Shown here: piece after piece, positions 1 to 8,410 of the stretch | Position numbering within the stretch: the first letter of the stretch is position 1 | Layout of the letters: every line of letters begins with the position of its first letter | Origin: Candidatus Thiodiazotropha sp. | GTDB lineage: Bacteria > Pseudomonadota > Gammaproteobacteria > Chromatiales > Chromatiaceae | Direction: 5' to 3' | Assembly (NCBI GenBank): GCA_023838465.1 | Contig: JAIVEQ010000020.1 | Span: forward strand, 1 to 64,000 | Length of the DNA: 64,000 bases | The notes under the pieces: generated by a model | What the model was told of the DNA's origin: nothing | Seen by the model: only the letters and a program-made list of their open reading frames with translations | The model's database searches: none | Made by a program: the position numbers and the translations under genes

Positions 1-319
1 TTTCTTGCCGGATAGAGAAAGCTTTGATGCTACCGCAGCTTACCCTCTATTCGTCAAACTAGAGTTGCACTTACAAGTTGAATTCACGCAATATTGATCA
101 GGATAAATTCAATTTTAGTGTGTACAGTAGCTCCAGCTGATTTCGCACAAATTCATGTAGCATTCTACAACTCACCCAATAGGTGTGGGAAATATCCATT
201 TTTTGATTCTGCATTTTATTACCTTACGTCAGATATCAGTGGTCAATTACGGAATCTTGGTTAAAGTAATCTGATAACATCAAACATGCTGACTGTACAG
301 TGATTATAGAGGCTGCCCA
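1..319. other. gene-free left edge upstream of rhodanese gene
   Basis: No convincing reading frame is present in either direction. The stretch is AT-rich compared with the neighbouring genes and presumably carries the promoter of the rhodanese gene that starts at 320. A 10-bp palindrome ACTGTACAGT lies at 292-301, directly before the start region; its role is unknown. A ribosome-binding site AGAGG precedes the ATG at 320. Confidence 0.4.
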
Positions 320-775
320 ATGTATAAAATCCTAGTGGTTATACTGCTTAGTCTGATACTCACAGCTTGCACTGTGATGGCGCAAGAAGAGCATCAGGTG
401 ATGGATGCCATGGAGGAGTATCTCGATTTTGTTGACTATGGGGGGGGTGCGATCTTCCCTGAGCAGATACCGGAGAAAGATTGGGAAAATATTTTCATTG
501 TTGATGCCCGCAATGGCACGCAATATGAAAAAGAGCATATTCCCGGTGCTGTGAATATCGAGTGGCGCCAGCTGCTTGCGCGTCGTTCAGAACTTCCGCG
601 TGATAAGACAATTCTTGTTTACTGCAATACCGGGACATTGTCAGCTCAGGCGGGATTCGCACTGCGTCTTGCTGGATTCGATAACTTAAACATCCTTCAG
701 GGTGGAATACGCGAATGGCGGGAGAAGGGTGGTTTTAAAGCTTATGAGCGTGCCATACAGGCACCGCAACATTGA
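320..775 (+). CDS. rhodanese-like domain lipoprotein
   Basis: Single-domain rhodanese-fold protein of 151 residues, expected to bind or transfer sulfane sulfur outside the cytoplasm. Residues 1-17 form a lipoprotein signal with lipobox LTAC, so Cys17 would be lipidated. The rhodanese domain runs from about residue 45 to 140, with VDAR near 61, the HIPGAVNI motif near 73 and the active-site loop YCNTGTLS with catalytic Cys102. The ATG at 320 has an AGAGG site seven bases upstream. The gene stands alone. A role in sulfur handling would fit the sulfur-oxidiser context, but single-domain rhodaneses are widespread and the substrate cannot be told from sequence. Confidence 0.85.
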   Translation: MYKILVVILLSLILTACTVMAQEEHQVMDAMEEYLDFVDYGGGAIFPEQIPEKDWENIFIVDARNGTQYEKEHIPGAVNIEWRQLLARRSELPRDKTILVYCNTGTLSAQAGFALRLAGFDNLNILQGGIREWREKGGFKAYERAIQAPQH

Positions 776-859
776 GGTGCATAAACCGTCTTCGATGATT
801 TGCTCTATGGCTTCCCGAATATTGATTAGTGTATCGCCAAATAGTGGGGAAGTAGGTTG
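770..859 (-). pseudogene. possible HicB-like antitoxin remnant
   Basis: Read on the minus strand from about 859, one frame encodes roughly 30 residues including GDTLINIREAIEQIIEDG. This resembles the C-terminal GDT..EAL.NIREAIE segment of HicB-type antitoxins. An in-frame stop lies just before it, there is no start codon and no HicA partner, so at most this is a decayed fragment. The match is short and may be chance. Confidence 0.2.
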
Positions 860-1138
860 TCAATTAGCTACCAACTAGACGGTTGGATGAGCCTCACCAT
901 TGCGTAGACAATTTATTGAGGGATGGATTGCTCCACCCTTCAAAGGACTCACGCAAGGTATTTTAAATGATCTAATCGATCAGATCTCTTTTTTATGGGG
1001 ACACAAGTCGCCAACATTATTTTACGTGTTATGTAAAAAAATCATTCGACTTCAGACGCAAATATTTTTTGCTTACCCGCTACAGTGAGTTTTTTTAGCC
1101 ATATAAATAGTGGGTAGTTTTCCTCAAGTCTAGTCGGG
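776..1138. other. gene-free stretch
   Basis: Between the rhodanese gene and the subtilase terminator no credible gene is seen. A 62-residue open frame at 900-1088 lacks a ribosome-binding site and any recognisable motif. Apart from the HicB-like fragment at 770-859, nothing stands out. Confidence 0.4.
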
Positions 1139-1166
1139 CAAAAAAGGGGGCGGTATGCCCGCCCCC
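1139..1166 (-). terminator. intrinsic terminator of the subtilase gene
   Basis: On the minus strand a stem of 8 bp (GGGGGCGG paired with CCGCCCCC, 1146-1153 and 1159-1166, loop of five) is followed by a run of T (plus-strand A-run 1140-1145). It lies 40 bases beyond the subtilase stop codon, a classical rho-independent terminator layout. Confidence 0.85.
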
Positions 1167-1205
1167 AATTGTTTATATTTATTTTATATTAGAAACCAAC
1201 CTATA

Positions 1206-3359
1206 TTAGAAGAAGCTGGGGTTCCATGGTTGCCAAGGATCGGCTGGTGCTGTCGCGCCGGACAGGTCGTAGCTGGCCACCAGCGAGACACCGGAGAAGG
1301 TGCTGTAACCTTTGACCATGACATGGTAGCGGCCTGTCTGGATGTTGCTGATGATGCAGGTCTCGTTGTTACCTTCAAGATAAGGCCGGCAATCGTAACT
1401 GTTGTCCGTAGACTCTGCGTTGAACTTGACATAAAGATCGGCATCACCCGTGCCGCCGCTCATCCTGAAGGAGAGGTTTGTGGCGCCAGCCGGTACATCG
1501 AAGATGTACTTGAGCGTTGCACCTGCATTACCTGACAGATTTGTTTTAGCTACCTTGTTTGTCAAGGCGTTGTCACTAGGTGGGTCAACGGGAGGATCAA
1601 CCGGTGTCGTGTTGCTCAGGTCGTAGCTGGCTTCCAGCGAGACACCGGAGAAGGTGCTGTAACCCTTGATCATGACGTGGTATCGGCCCGTCTGGATGTT
1701 ACTGATGGTGCAGGTCTCATTGTTGCCTTGGAGATAGGGCCTGCAATCGTAACTGTTGTCCGTAGGCTCGGCGTTGAACTTGACATAAAGATCGGCATCA
1801 CCCGTACCTCCACTCATTTTGAAGGAGAGGTTTGTGGCACCAGCCGGCACATCGAAGACGTACTTGAGCGTTGCACCTGCATTACCTGACAGGTTTGTTT
1901 TGGCCACCTTATTGGTCAAAGCGTTGTCACTGGGTGGGTCAACGGGAGGATCAACCGGGGCGGTTCCGCCAGAGGCCTTGGCCACGGCCGCTGCCGCATC
2001 CAGGATGCCACTGCCACAACCCTGGCAACTAGCAGGAAAGGCCCGTGCGCTCTCTTTCAGAAACTGTTCCACCTGATCAGGTGTTATGTCTGATTTGACT
2101 GCATACATCAAAGCCGCCACGCCGGCGACGTGAGGGGCGGACATGCTGGTACCCGTCATGGTGCCATAGGTGTCGGATCCTGGTGTTATCTGACCGCTGT
2201 TATGGGTGGAGAGAATGCTGTCACCGGGAGCGGCCAGGTCGATCATGCTGCCGTAGTTGGAGCTGGAGGTTCGCCCACCCTGGCGATTGGAGTTTGCGAC
2301 AGCGATGATGCCTGTGCAGTTGGCGGGGGTGAAACCTGAGACATCTTTGGTTTCGTTACCGGCCGCCACGATAAGGGATGCACCCTTTTGACGAGCGGTA
2401 TCGATGGCCTGTTGATAGGTCTGCGGGCAAGTTGAAGACTCGCCACCCAGACTAAGATTGATCACCTTTGCCGGATTTTGGTTGGCTGGGACATTGGAGA
2501 CGTTGCCGCCTGCCGCCCAGATAATGCCATCTGCTATATCTGAGGTATAGCCGCCACATTTAGCCAACACTCTGACCGGGACGACTTTCGCCTTGAAGGC
2601 TGTGCCGCTGACACCGATACTGTTGTTGGTCAATGCCGTCACGGTGCCTGCTACGTGGGTGCCGTGCCAGGTACTACGATAAGGCTTGCAACCGGTTGAA
2701 CCGTCCCCCATGTCGGTAGCGTCTGAATCACGTCCATCTCCGTCACCTGAATTGGTACTATTGTTGACCATATCGTAGCCGGGCAGGATATTGTCCTTGA
2801 GGTCGGGATGGGGGCGATAACCGGTATCCACCACGGCCACCACAACACCTTCCCCTTGGGTGGTGTCCCACGCAGCAGGGGCACGAATACCACCTGTTTG
2901 GTCATGGTAGCCCCACTGCTCATTGTAACGGGGATCGTTAGGGGTATAGAAAGGATGCATGATCAGATCAGGTTCCGCGTATTCCACGTCACCACTCTGT
3001 TCAATTTTATCGATGATCTGCTGCATCTCAGCGGGTGTCTTTTCTACACCCAGTTTCATGACCTGTGCCCCGTGAGAGGTGGTTCTGACATGTGAGAAGC
3101 TGACCCCAACGCTATCGGCAAATTGTTGGGCCCTATCTGCCATGGTATTGGCGGATGCAGTAGCAGCAGCGCCGGCTTTATATTTTACGATCACCTGGTC
3201 TGTAGTAGTCCCTTCAGTTTGTTGGGCGGAATAAGTTGTGGGATCACTTTGTTGATAGCCATCAATCCATCCGGCCAGTGAACCGGTTGATAGACTGAGG
3301 CCAAAAGTCGCCATACAGGCAGTCAGTGAGAAAGAAAGTCCGTTCTTGAATCTCATCAC
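1206..3359 (-). CDS. secreted S8 subtilisin-like serine protease with two PPC domains
   Basis: 717-residue extracellular serine endopeptidase of the S8 (subtilisin/kexin) family. An N-terminal export signal covers about residues 1-30, followed by an I9-like propeptide to about 135. The catalytic triad is visible: Asp178 in AVVDTG, His232 in HGTHVAG and Ser405 in GTSMSAPH, with oxyanion Asn335 in AAGN. Two C-terminal pre-peptidase (PPC) domains, about residues 485-595 and 603-712, are nearly identical and separated by PVDPPVDPPSD linkers. The start has an AAGGAAA site upstream, and a strong terminator follows. It is probably monocistronic. PPC domains are usually removed or help secretion and substrate binding. 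The second domain is a recent duplication of the first, or the reverse. Confidence 0.95.
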   Translation of the reverse strand: MMRFKNGLSFSLTACMATFGLSLSTGSLAGWIDGYQQSDPTTYSAQQTEGTTTDQVIVKYKAGAAATASANTMADRAQQFADSVGVSFSHVRTTSHGAQVMKLGVEKTPAEMQQIIDKIEQSGDVEYAEPDLIMHPFYTPNDPRYNEQWGYHDQTGGIRAPAAWDTTQGEGVVVAVVDTGYRPHPDLKDNILPGYDMVNNSTNSGDGDGRDSDATDMGDGSTGCKPYRSTWHGTHVAGTVTALTNNSIGVSGTAFKAKVVPVRVLAKCGGYTSDIADGIIWAAGGNVSNVPANQNPAKVINLSLGGESSTCPQTYQQAIDTARQKGASLIVAAGNETKDVSGFTPANCTGIIAVANSNRQGGRTSSSNYGSMIDLAAPGDSILSTHNSGQITPGSDTYGTMTGTSMSAPHVAGVAALMYAVKSDITPDQVEQFLKESARAFPASCQGCGSGILDAAAAVAKASGGTAPVDPPVDPPSDNALTNKVAKTNLSGNAGATLKYVFDVPAGATNLSFKMSGGTGDADLYVKFNAEPTDNSYDCRPYLQGNNETCTISNIQTGRYHVMIKGYSTFSGVSLEASYDLSNTTPVDPPVDPPSDNALTNKVAKTNLSGNAGATLKYIFDVPAGATNLSFRMSGGTGDADLYVKFNAESTDNSYDCRPYLEGNNETCIISNIQTGRYHVMVKGYSTFSGVSLVASYDLSGATAPADPWQPWNPSFF
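1263..1604. repeat. PPC-domain tandem repeat, copy nearest the stop
   Basis: Direct repeat with a period of 354 bp (118 codons) relative to the copy at 1617-1958. The start landmark at 1263 recurs at 1617 and the proline-linker landmark at 1567 recurs at 1921. The encoded domains differ at only a handful of about 105 residues. Confidence 0.9.
1617..1958. repeat. PPC-domain tandem repeat, upstream copy
   Basis: Partner of the copy at 1263-1604, in the same orientation and exactly 354 bp away. It encodes the first PPC domain and its proline-rich linker. Few nucleotide differences separate the two, indicating recent duplication or gene conversion within the subtilase gene. Confidence 0.9.
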
Positions 3360-3667
3360 GTAAATATTTCCTTTTTGTCCATATACGAAACGTGTCTATG
3401 TCCTATTCCATGACACTCTATGCCTTTCAACCTTTGTCAATTATTTTCTGCCAAGATCCCTTATAAAGGGTCTGGAGTGATATCGTTCAGACTAAGATTG
3501 ATTCAGCCGGGCCGACTATTTCATAAGAATTTAATGGATTCAATGAGGTAGGTTGCAGAAGGAATTAAATTCACATTTAATATTGCAGCCTTAACAATTT
3601 TTTACAGATTAAAAGGAAATCTGTATGGATATAGTTGTGCCGTTTTACCTTTTGAGCCAGAAAGGTG
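3360..3667. other. intergenic region with subtilase promoter
   Basis: 308 bases between two minus-strand genes with no credible reading frame. A minus-strand TTGACA hexamer (plus-strand 3435-3440) could be the -35 element for the subtilase, but no convincing -10 partner at standard spacing was found. The ribosome-binding site lies around 3370. Confidence 0.35.
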
Positions 3668-4687
3668 TTACTTGCTCTCTTTGGTGGCGGCAGCACCATA
3701 TTCAAACGAGTCGGAATAGAGCTCCTCAGCAGATAGTCCGTGATCCAGAAAGGTATCTTTACCGGCCTTGATCATGGGGGGTGGACCACTCATGTAGACT
3801 TCATGGTTGCTCAGGTCAGGGTGATCGGCAACAACAGCCTCATGCACCCAGCCGATCTTGCCTTGCCAATCTTCATCCGGCTCTGAAAGTACCGGTGTGT
3901 AACTGAAATTGTTATGTTCACTGACCCACTGTTCCGGCAGTTCAGGGAGATAGATATCGGTACGTGAACGCACGCCCCAGTAGAGGTGCATCGGCCGTTG
4001 AATGCCTATTTGGAAGGCATGTTCGATGATCCCCTTGAGTGGAGCAAATCCGGTGCCGCCACCCATAAAGATAATCGGTCTTTTTGATGTTTCACGCAGG
4101 TAGTAGTTTCCGAGAGGCGCCTCTATGCGCAGAATGGTTTTTTCCTGCATACCATTGAAGAGGATGTCGGTAAAAGCACCCCCCGATATATGACGAATAT
4201 GTAACTCGATAAAATCATCGTCATGGGGGGCGTTGGCGATCGAGAAGGCACGTTTGCTACCATCCTGAAGTATGAAATTCAGGTATTGACCAGCAAGGAA
4301 CTGCAGTCGCTCACCCTCGGGAAGCTTGAGATAGAGACGAATGACATCATCATTGAGACGTTCAATGCGGTCTATCTTGCAGGGCATGGTGCGTGTCTGG
4401 ATATCTTGGGATTGAGCGATTTCAGAGACGCCTATGATCAGGTTGGCACTTGGTGATGCCTGGCAGGTGAAGCAGAAGCCGTTGCTGTTGTCGGACATCA
4501 CAGCAGGTTCACCCTTTGGGTAGAGGACACTCCCTACTGTCAGGGTGGCGCGACAATCGCCACAAAAACCGTTTCGACAACCATAGGGCAGGTTGATACC
4601 TTGTCTGATAGCCGCATCGAGAATGGTTTCATCCCCCTCGACTGAAAACTCATGGCCACTTGGTTCAACCTGCACTTTATAACTCAT
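3668..4687 (-). CDS. 2Fe-2S ferredoxin-type flavin/NAD(P)H oxidoreductase
   Basis: 339-residue electron-transfer flavoprotein. The N-terminal plant-type 2Fe-2S ferredoxin domain has Cys37, Cys42 and Cys45 in GCRNGFCGDC and the distal Cys75 in FCFTCQ. It is followed by a ferredoxin-reductase module with the FAD-binding RAFSIAN motif (about 141) and the NAD-binding GGGTGFAP motif (about 210). This is the layout of CDP-6-deoxy-delta-3,4-glucoseen reductase-like proteins and of oxygenase reductase components. In gammaproteobacteria a homologue often sits beside ubiD, as it does here a few genes away, so a role in ubiquinone-related or general flavin reduction is plausible. No oxygenase partner is nearby. 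The substrate is unknown. Confidence 0.85.
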   Translation of the reverse strand: MSYKVQVEPSGHEFSVEGDETILDAAIRQGINLPYGCRNGFCGDCRATLTVGSVLYPKGEPAVMSDNSNGFCFTCQASPSANLIIGVSEIAQSQDIQTRTMPCKIDRIERLNDDVIRLYLKLPEGERLQFLAGQYLNFILQDGSKRAFSIANAPHDDDFIELHIRHISGGAFTDILFNGMQEKTILRIEAPLGNYYLRETSKRPIIFMGGGTGFAPLKGIIEHAFQIGIQRPMHLYWGVRSRTDIYLPELPEQWVSEHNNFSYTPVLSEPDEDWQGKIGWVHEAVVADHPDLSNHEVYMSGPPPMIKAGKDTFLDHGLSAEELYSDSFEYGAAATKESK

Positions 4688-4821
4688 GGGGTACCTTGTT
4701 GTATGGGAGTGTATACAATCGGGTTAACAATACGTTATCCGAGATATATCTTTTCTAATAGTAAATTGGACGGAATTCTCTCCTATTTTGGTAAGGAATT
4801 AAACCGGGAGTCCTTTGGGTT

Positions 4822-5682
4822 ATGGGTGTGACAATAGTCGGTTGTGGCGATATTGGTAGTCGGATAGCGATGGAGAGTCTGTCCGAGGGGGATGTTGTAA
4901 CGGGGTGGGTCCGTTCGGAAGAGAGCATCAAATACTTGCAGGGCCTGGGTATTGGTGCAATGCAAATCGATCTTGATCAGCCTTTGGCCACAATACCGTC
5001 AGTTGAAAATGAACAGCTCTTCTACTTAGCGCCACCCCCATCCGTGGGTTGCGAGGATAGTCGGGTGGCAAACCTGATCGATCACCTGTTGGATGGGGGT
5101 CAACCGAAGAAGGTAGTCTATCTCAGTACCAGTGGTGTCTATGGGGATTGCAACGGGGCGTGGGTGGATGAGACCAGGAGACCGGCACCGGCTGTGGATC
5201 GTGCACGACGGCGTCTCGATGCCGAGCGTCGCTGGCAGGCATGGTGTGAACGTACCGGAGGGGAACTGGTGATCCTGCGGGTTGCCGGTATCTATGGTCC
5301 GGGAAAGCTGCCTGTGAAACGTCTGCAGCAAGGACAGCCGATGGTCTCCGAGGCGGATTCCCCATTCACCAACCATATCCACTCCCTAGACTTGGTTAAG
5401 GTTTGTCTGGCGGCTATGCAACGAGGACATTCAGGAGCGGTATTTAATGTCTGCGATGGTCATCCGAACAGTATGACCAGTTACTTTAATCAGGTGGCTG
5501 ATTTTCTCCATCTGCCCAGACCACCACAAATCAGTTTGGACCAAGCTAAACACACGCTCTCGCCAGGAATGCTCTCCTACCTGGGGGAGTCACGTCGCTT
5601 GAGTAATAATAAGCTGCTTGATGAGCTATCTGTGGCGCTGAGCTATCCGACCTTGGAGCAGGGTCTGCCAGCTTGTCTTTAG
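4822..5682 (+). CDS. NAD-dependent epimerase/SDR family protein (YeeZ-like)
   Basis: 286-residue atypical short-chain dehydrogenase/reductase-fold protein. The N-terminal Rossmann motif is VGCGDIGSR (about residues 6-14). The strand-4 YLSTSGVYG segment (about residues 97-105) and the RVAGIYGPG segment near 160 are typical of the YeeZ-like subgroup. The ATG at 4822 follows a GGGAG site; the region before it is shared with the divergent ferredoxin-type reductase. It converges on the parA-like gene with a hairpin between them. Substrate and reaction are unknown; members of this subgroup are described only as nucleoside-diphosphate-sugar epimerase-like. Confidence 0.8.
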   Translation: MGVTIVGCGDIGSRIAMESLSEGDVVTGWVRSEESIKYLQGLGIGAMQIDLDQPLATIPSVENEQLFYLAPPPSVGCEDSRVANLIDHLLDGGQPKKVVYLSTSGVYGDCNGAWVDETRRPAPAVDRARRRLDAERRWQAWCERTGGELVILRVAGIYGPGKLPVKRLQQGQPMVSEADSPFTNHIHSLDLVKVCLAAMQRGHSGAVFNVCDGHPNSMTSYFNQVADFLHLPRPPQISLDQAKHTLSPGMLSYLGESRRLSNNKLLDELSVALSYPTLEQGLPACL

Positions 5683-5688
5683 GTTTAT

Positions 5689-5707
5689 GGTGCGGCAGGG
5701 CCGCACC
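5689..5707. terminator. small GC hairpin between convergent genes (hairpin family copy 1)
   Basis: Perfect 8-bp stem GGTGCGGC / GCCGCACC (5689-5696, 5700-5707) with a 3-base loop, between the ends of the YeeZ-like gene and the parA-like gene. There is no T-run on either side. The same core occurs at 22622-22637 and 46025-46044, so it may be a small repeated element rather than, or as well as, a terminator. Confidence 0.55.
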
Positions 5708-5715
5708 CGATCGAT

Positions 5716-6342
5716 TCAGACCTTCAACCATTTGAATAGAGGATCCCACAAGACAACATCTTTATAAACTTGAGCGGGGGCCAGCTCGAACAGTGCCAGG
5801 CCCTTCTCAGCAGATCGGATATAGTTCTGACTCTCGCGAAGATGGGTAATAAAGGGGATCTTGAGATGTCCCAGGTAGCTCTCCAGGTCGTGGTAGATGC
5901 GGGTGTACTCCTTGGTACGATTGGCGACGATGCCGATACGTGTCTGGTGCTTTAAGACCCGTCCGCTATCCAACAATTCAGAGAGGAAGCGATTACAGGC
6001 GCGCATATCGATTGGAGAGGGTAGTACCGGGAGGATCAGCGTGTCGACTCGCAGCAGCATCTTATTGATCGTTTTACCATGTGTGCCAGCGGGAGCATCC
6101 ATGATCATCAGGTCAGTACCTTTAGCGGGTCTGACTGGACCGGCTACCGCATCTATACCCTGGATTTCTGGGATGCCTTCGTAGTCTTGTCTTGCATCAA
6201 GCCAGTCGAGGGTTGATCTTTGCGGGTCTAAATCGACCAGCGCGACTTGCTTGCCTTCATCGGCATACCAGGTGGCAAGGTTGGTGGCGATGGTTGTTTT
6301 GCCGCAACCACCCTTGGCATTCATCAACATGATTGTACGCAT
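5716..6342 (-). CDS. ParA/MinD-family ATPase
   Basis: 208-residue cytoplasmic P-loop ATPase of the ParA/Soj type. The deviant Walker A motif KGGCGKTT lies at about residues 10-17 with its signature lysine. Switch I is VDLDPQRS near 37-44, and the Walker B-like LMIMDAPAG is near 100. An AGGGAA site precedes the ATG. It is short for a chromosome-partition ParA and has no ParB partner or parS-like site nearby, so it belongs to the orphan ParA group that positions protein cargo or has unknown roles. It lies 38 bases after ubiD on the same strand and may be co-transcribed with it. Confidence 0.85.
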   Translation of the reverse strand: MRTIMLMNAKGGCGKTTIATNLATWYADEGKQVALVDLDPQRSTLDWLDARQDYEGIPEIQGIDAVAGPVRPAKGTDLMIMDAPAGTHGKTINKMLLRVDTLILPVLPSPIDMRACNRFLSELLDSGRVLKHQTRIGIVANRTKEYTRIYHDLESYLGHLKIPFITHLRESQNYIRSAEKGLALFELAPAQVYKDVVLWDPLFKWLKV

Positions 6343-6380
6343 TATTATATTCCCTATCCTCTTGATGTTTTTCTGCTAGT

Positions 6381-7877
6381 TTAGTCGATCCCGAGCTGAT
6401 CCCAAATCTCATCGATACGTTGCTTGATGGTTGAGCTCATAGTGATCGGCCGCCCCCACTCTCTGCTGGTCTCGCCTGGCACCTTATTTGTGGCATCAAA
6501 GCCGATCTTGGAACCCAGGCCGGAGACTGGGGAGGCGAAATCAAGATAGTCGATCGGTGTGTTTTCGATCACTGTAGTATCTCGTGCGGGATCCATGCGA
6601 GTGGTCATGGCCCAGATCACATCCTGCCAGTCACGGGTATTGACGTCCTGATCAACTACGATGACAAATTTGGTGTACATGAATTGCCGCAGGAAGGACC
6701 AGACCCCCATCATTACACGCTTGGCATGGCCGGGGTATTGCTTCTTCATGCTCACTATAGCGAGTCGATAGGAGCAACCCTCCGGAGGCAGATAGAAATC
6801 GACAATCTCCGGAAACTGTTTTTGCAGGATCGGCACGAAGACTTCATTGAGCGCAACACCGAGAACCGCCGGTTCATCCGGTGGACGGCCTGTGTAGGTG
6901 CTGTGGTAGATCGGATCTTCACGGTGTGTAATCCGTTCAACGGTAAAAACGGGAAAGTGCTCCACTTCGTTGTAGTAACCGGTGTGGTCACCATAGGGTC
7001 CTTCAGCAGCCATCTCACCAGGATAGATGTGACCTTCGAGCACGAACTCAGCTGAGGCGGGTACCTGTAGATCGGAGCCGAGGCATTTCACCACCTCAGT
7101 ACGGCTGCCGCGTAGCAGTCCGGCAAAGGCGTATTCGGAGAGGGTGTCGGGAACTGGTGTCACGGCACCCAGGATAGTGGCCGGGTCTGCGCCGAGCGCG
7201 ACACTGACAGGGAAGGGCTCTCCGGGGTGTGTTTCTTGCCACTCACGGAAGTCGAGCGCACCACCCCGATGGGCCAGCCAGCGCATAATCAGCCTGTTAG
7301 GCCCGAGCAGTTGCATGCGGTAGATGCCGAGGTTCTGTCGTGATTTGGCAGGGCCGCGGGTGATGACCAGTCCCCAAGTGATCAAGGGTGCTGCATCTTC
7401 CGGCCAGCAGGTCTGAATGGGCAGCTGGGTCAGGTCGACCGCATCACCCTCTTGGGAAACAGCTTGGCAGGGTGCATTGCGCAACTCTTTGGGTGCCATA
7501 TCGAGCACTTTGCGGAATACGGGGAGCTTATCCCAGGCGTCCTTCATCCCTTTTGGTGGGTCCGGTTCCTTGAGAAAGGCAAGCAGTTTGCCCACTTCCC
7601 GCAGGGATTCCACATGTTCCTCACCCATACCCATCGCAACCCGTTCGGGGGTACCAAACAGATTGCCCAGCAAGGGGTAAGGAGAGCCTTTGACCTTTTC
7701 AAACAGTAATGCCGGACCGCCACGTCGCAATGTGCGGTCACAGATCTCTGTGACTTCCAGGTTAGGGTCGACCTCGGTCTGGATGCGTTTAAGTTCACCG
7801 CGGGACTCAAGCTGTTGAATGAAATCACGCAGGTCTTTGTACTTCATTTGGGTGTGGTCGTTATTTAGGGATTCCAT
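6381..7877 (-). CDS. ubiD: 4-hydroxy-3-polyprenylbenzoate decarboxylase UbiD
   Basis: 498 residues, close to the usual length of about 490 for UbiD, the prenylated-FMN-dependent decarboxylase that removes the carboxyl group from the polyprenyl-hydroxybenzoate intermediate of ubiquinone biosynthesis. Family signatures are seen throughout: [14 protein letters not shown] at the N-terminus, the [15 protein letters not shown] segment with the prFMN-binding region, the [11 protein letters not shown] motif and the C-terminal [18 protein letters not shown] segment. The protein may start at the second Met (7844, MKYKDLRD), which matches homologues; neither start has a strong ribosome-binding site. The flavin prenyltransferase UbiX is not in this window. 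Confidence 0.95.
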   Translation of the reverse strand: MESLNNDHTQMKYKDLRDFIQQLESRGELKRIQTEVDPNLEVTEICDRTLRRGGPALLFEKVKGSPYPLLGNLFGTPERVAMGMGEEHVESLREVGKLLAFLKEPDPPKGMKDAWDKLPVFRKVLDMAPKELRNAPCQAVSQEGDAVDLTQLPIQTCWPEDAAPLITWGLVITRGPAKSRQNLGIYRMQLLGPNRLIMRWLAHRGGALDFREWQETHPGEPFPVSVALGADPATILGAVTPVPDTLSEYAFAGLLRGSRTEVVKCLGSDLQVPASAEFVLEGHIYPGEMAAEGPYGDHTGYYNEVEHFPVFTVERITHREDPIYHSTYTGRPPDEPAVLGVALNEVFVPILQKQFPEIVDFYLPPEGCSYRLAIVSMKKQYPGHAKRVMMGVWSFLRQFMYTKFVIVVDQDVNTRDWQDVIWAMTTRMDPARDTTVIENTPIDYLDFASPVSGLGSKIGFDATNKVPGETSREWGRPITMSSTIKQRIDEIWDQLGID

Positions 7878-8410
7878 GAGACATTACCAGAGGGGAGAGC
7901 AGGGTCAAGCGGCTAAACGCAGATCCTACCTGACAGCCAGATTGCAGCGAGAAAAAACGAAAAGATTGCAATCAAGCCCAAAGACCGCAATAAATTGTTT
8001 AGATCAACAATTCATCGCTGTAATCATTGGGTTATACCGGGCTGCTTCTGGCTGGGTCTGGACCTGGGGTAATCCGTCACAAAACCATTCACCATTGATG
8101 TATGTGGTTGAACCTAGAAACGGCAGTTGAACGCTTTGAGTAACGGGCAAGTGATTGGTTTAACAGGGGGTATGGACAATCGCGAAATCACCCGTTAGTT
8201 AAATGTCGCTACGACCACCAAGGCACGTCCCGCGCAGTGCCTGGCTGTGTTATAACTCGTTGGAATAGATCGACTATTCCGCCTCGTCATGCCTTGCCAG
8301 GCACTACGCGGCACGCACCCTGGCGGCCGTTCAACTGCCGTTTCTAGGTTGAAATATTGGGGAGAGATAGTAATATAAGAGAAATCTAATATACTAATAG
8401 GAGTCGACCC
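7878..8410. other. gene-free stretch containing a MITE-like element
   Basis: 533 bases between ubiD (minus) and the RND adaptor gene (plus). No credible gene is present. The right half, 8111-8350, is an inverted-repeat element described separately. The left part would hold the ubiD promoter. The short stretch 8351-8410 is AT-rich and ends with the AGGAG site of the adaptor gene. Confidence 0.6.
8111..8350. mobile_element. MITE-like nested inverted-repeat element
   Basis: A 240-bp stretch bounded by perfect 23-bp inverted repeats (8111-8133 and 8328-8350). Inside is a second inverted repeat with 14 of 15 matching positions (8231-8245 and 8296-8310). Centred in that is a perfect 7-bp palindrome GGAATAG/CTATTCC (8262-8268, 8274-8280). 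The inner two share a centre near 8271, while the outer arms are off-centre. It has no coding capacity. Length, terminal inverted repeats and foldback structure fit a miniature inverted-repeat element. No target-site duplication could be recognised and no second copy is in the window. Confidence 0.6.

Noticed and set aside
900..1088. 62-codon open frame right of the rhodanese gene
   Set aside because: No ribosome-binding site, no homology recognised, composition like the non-coding surroundings.
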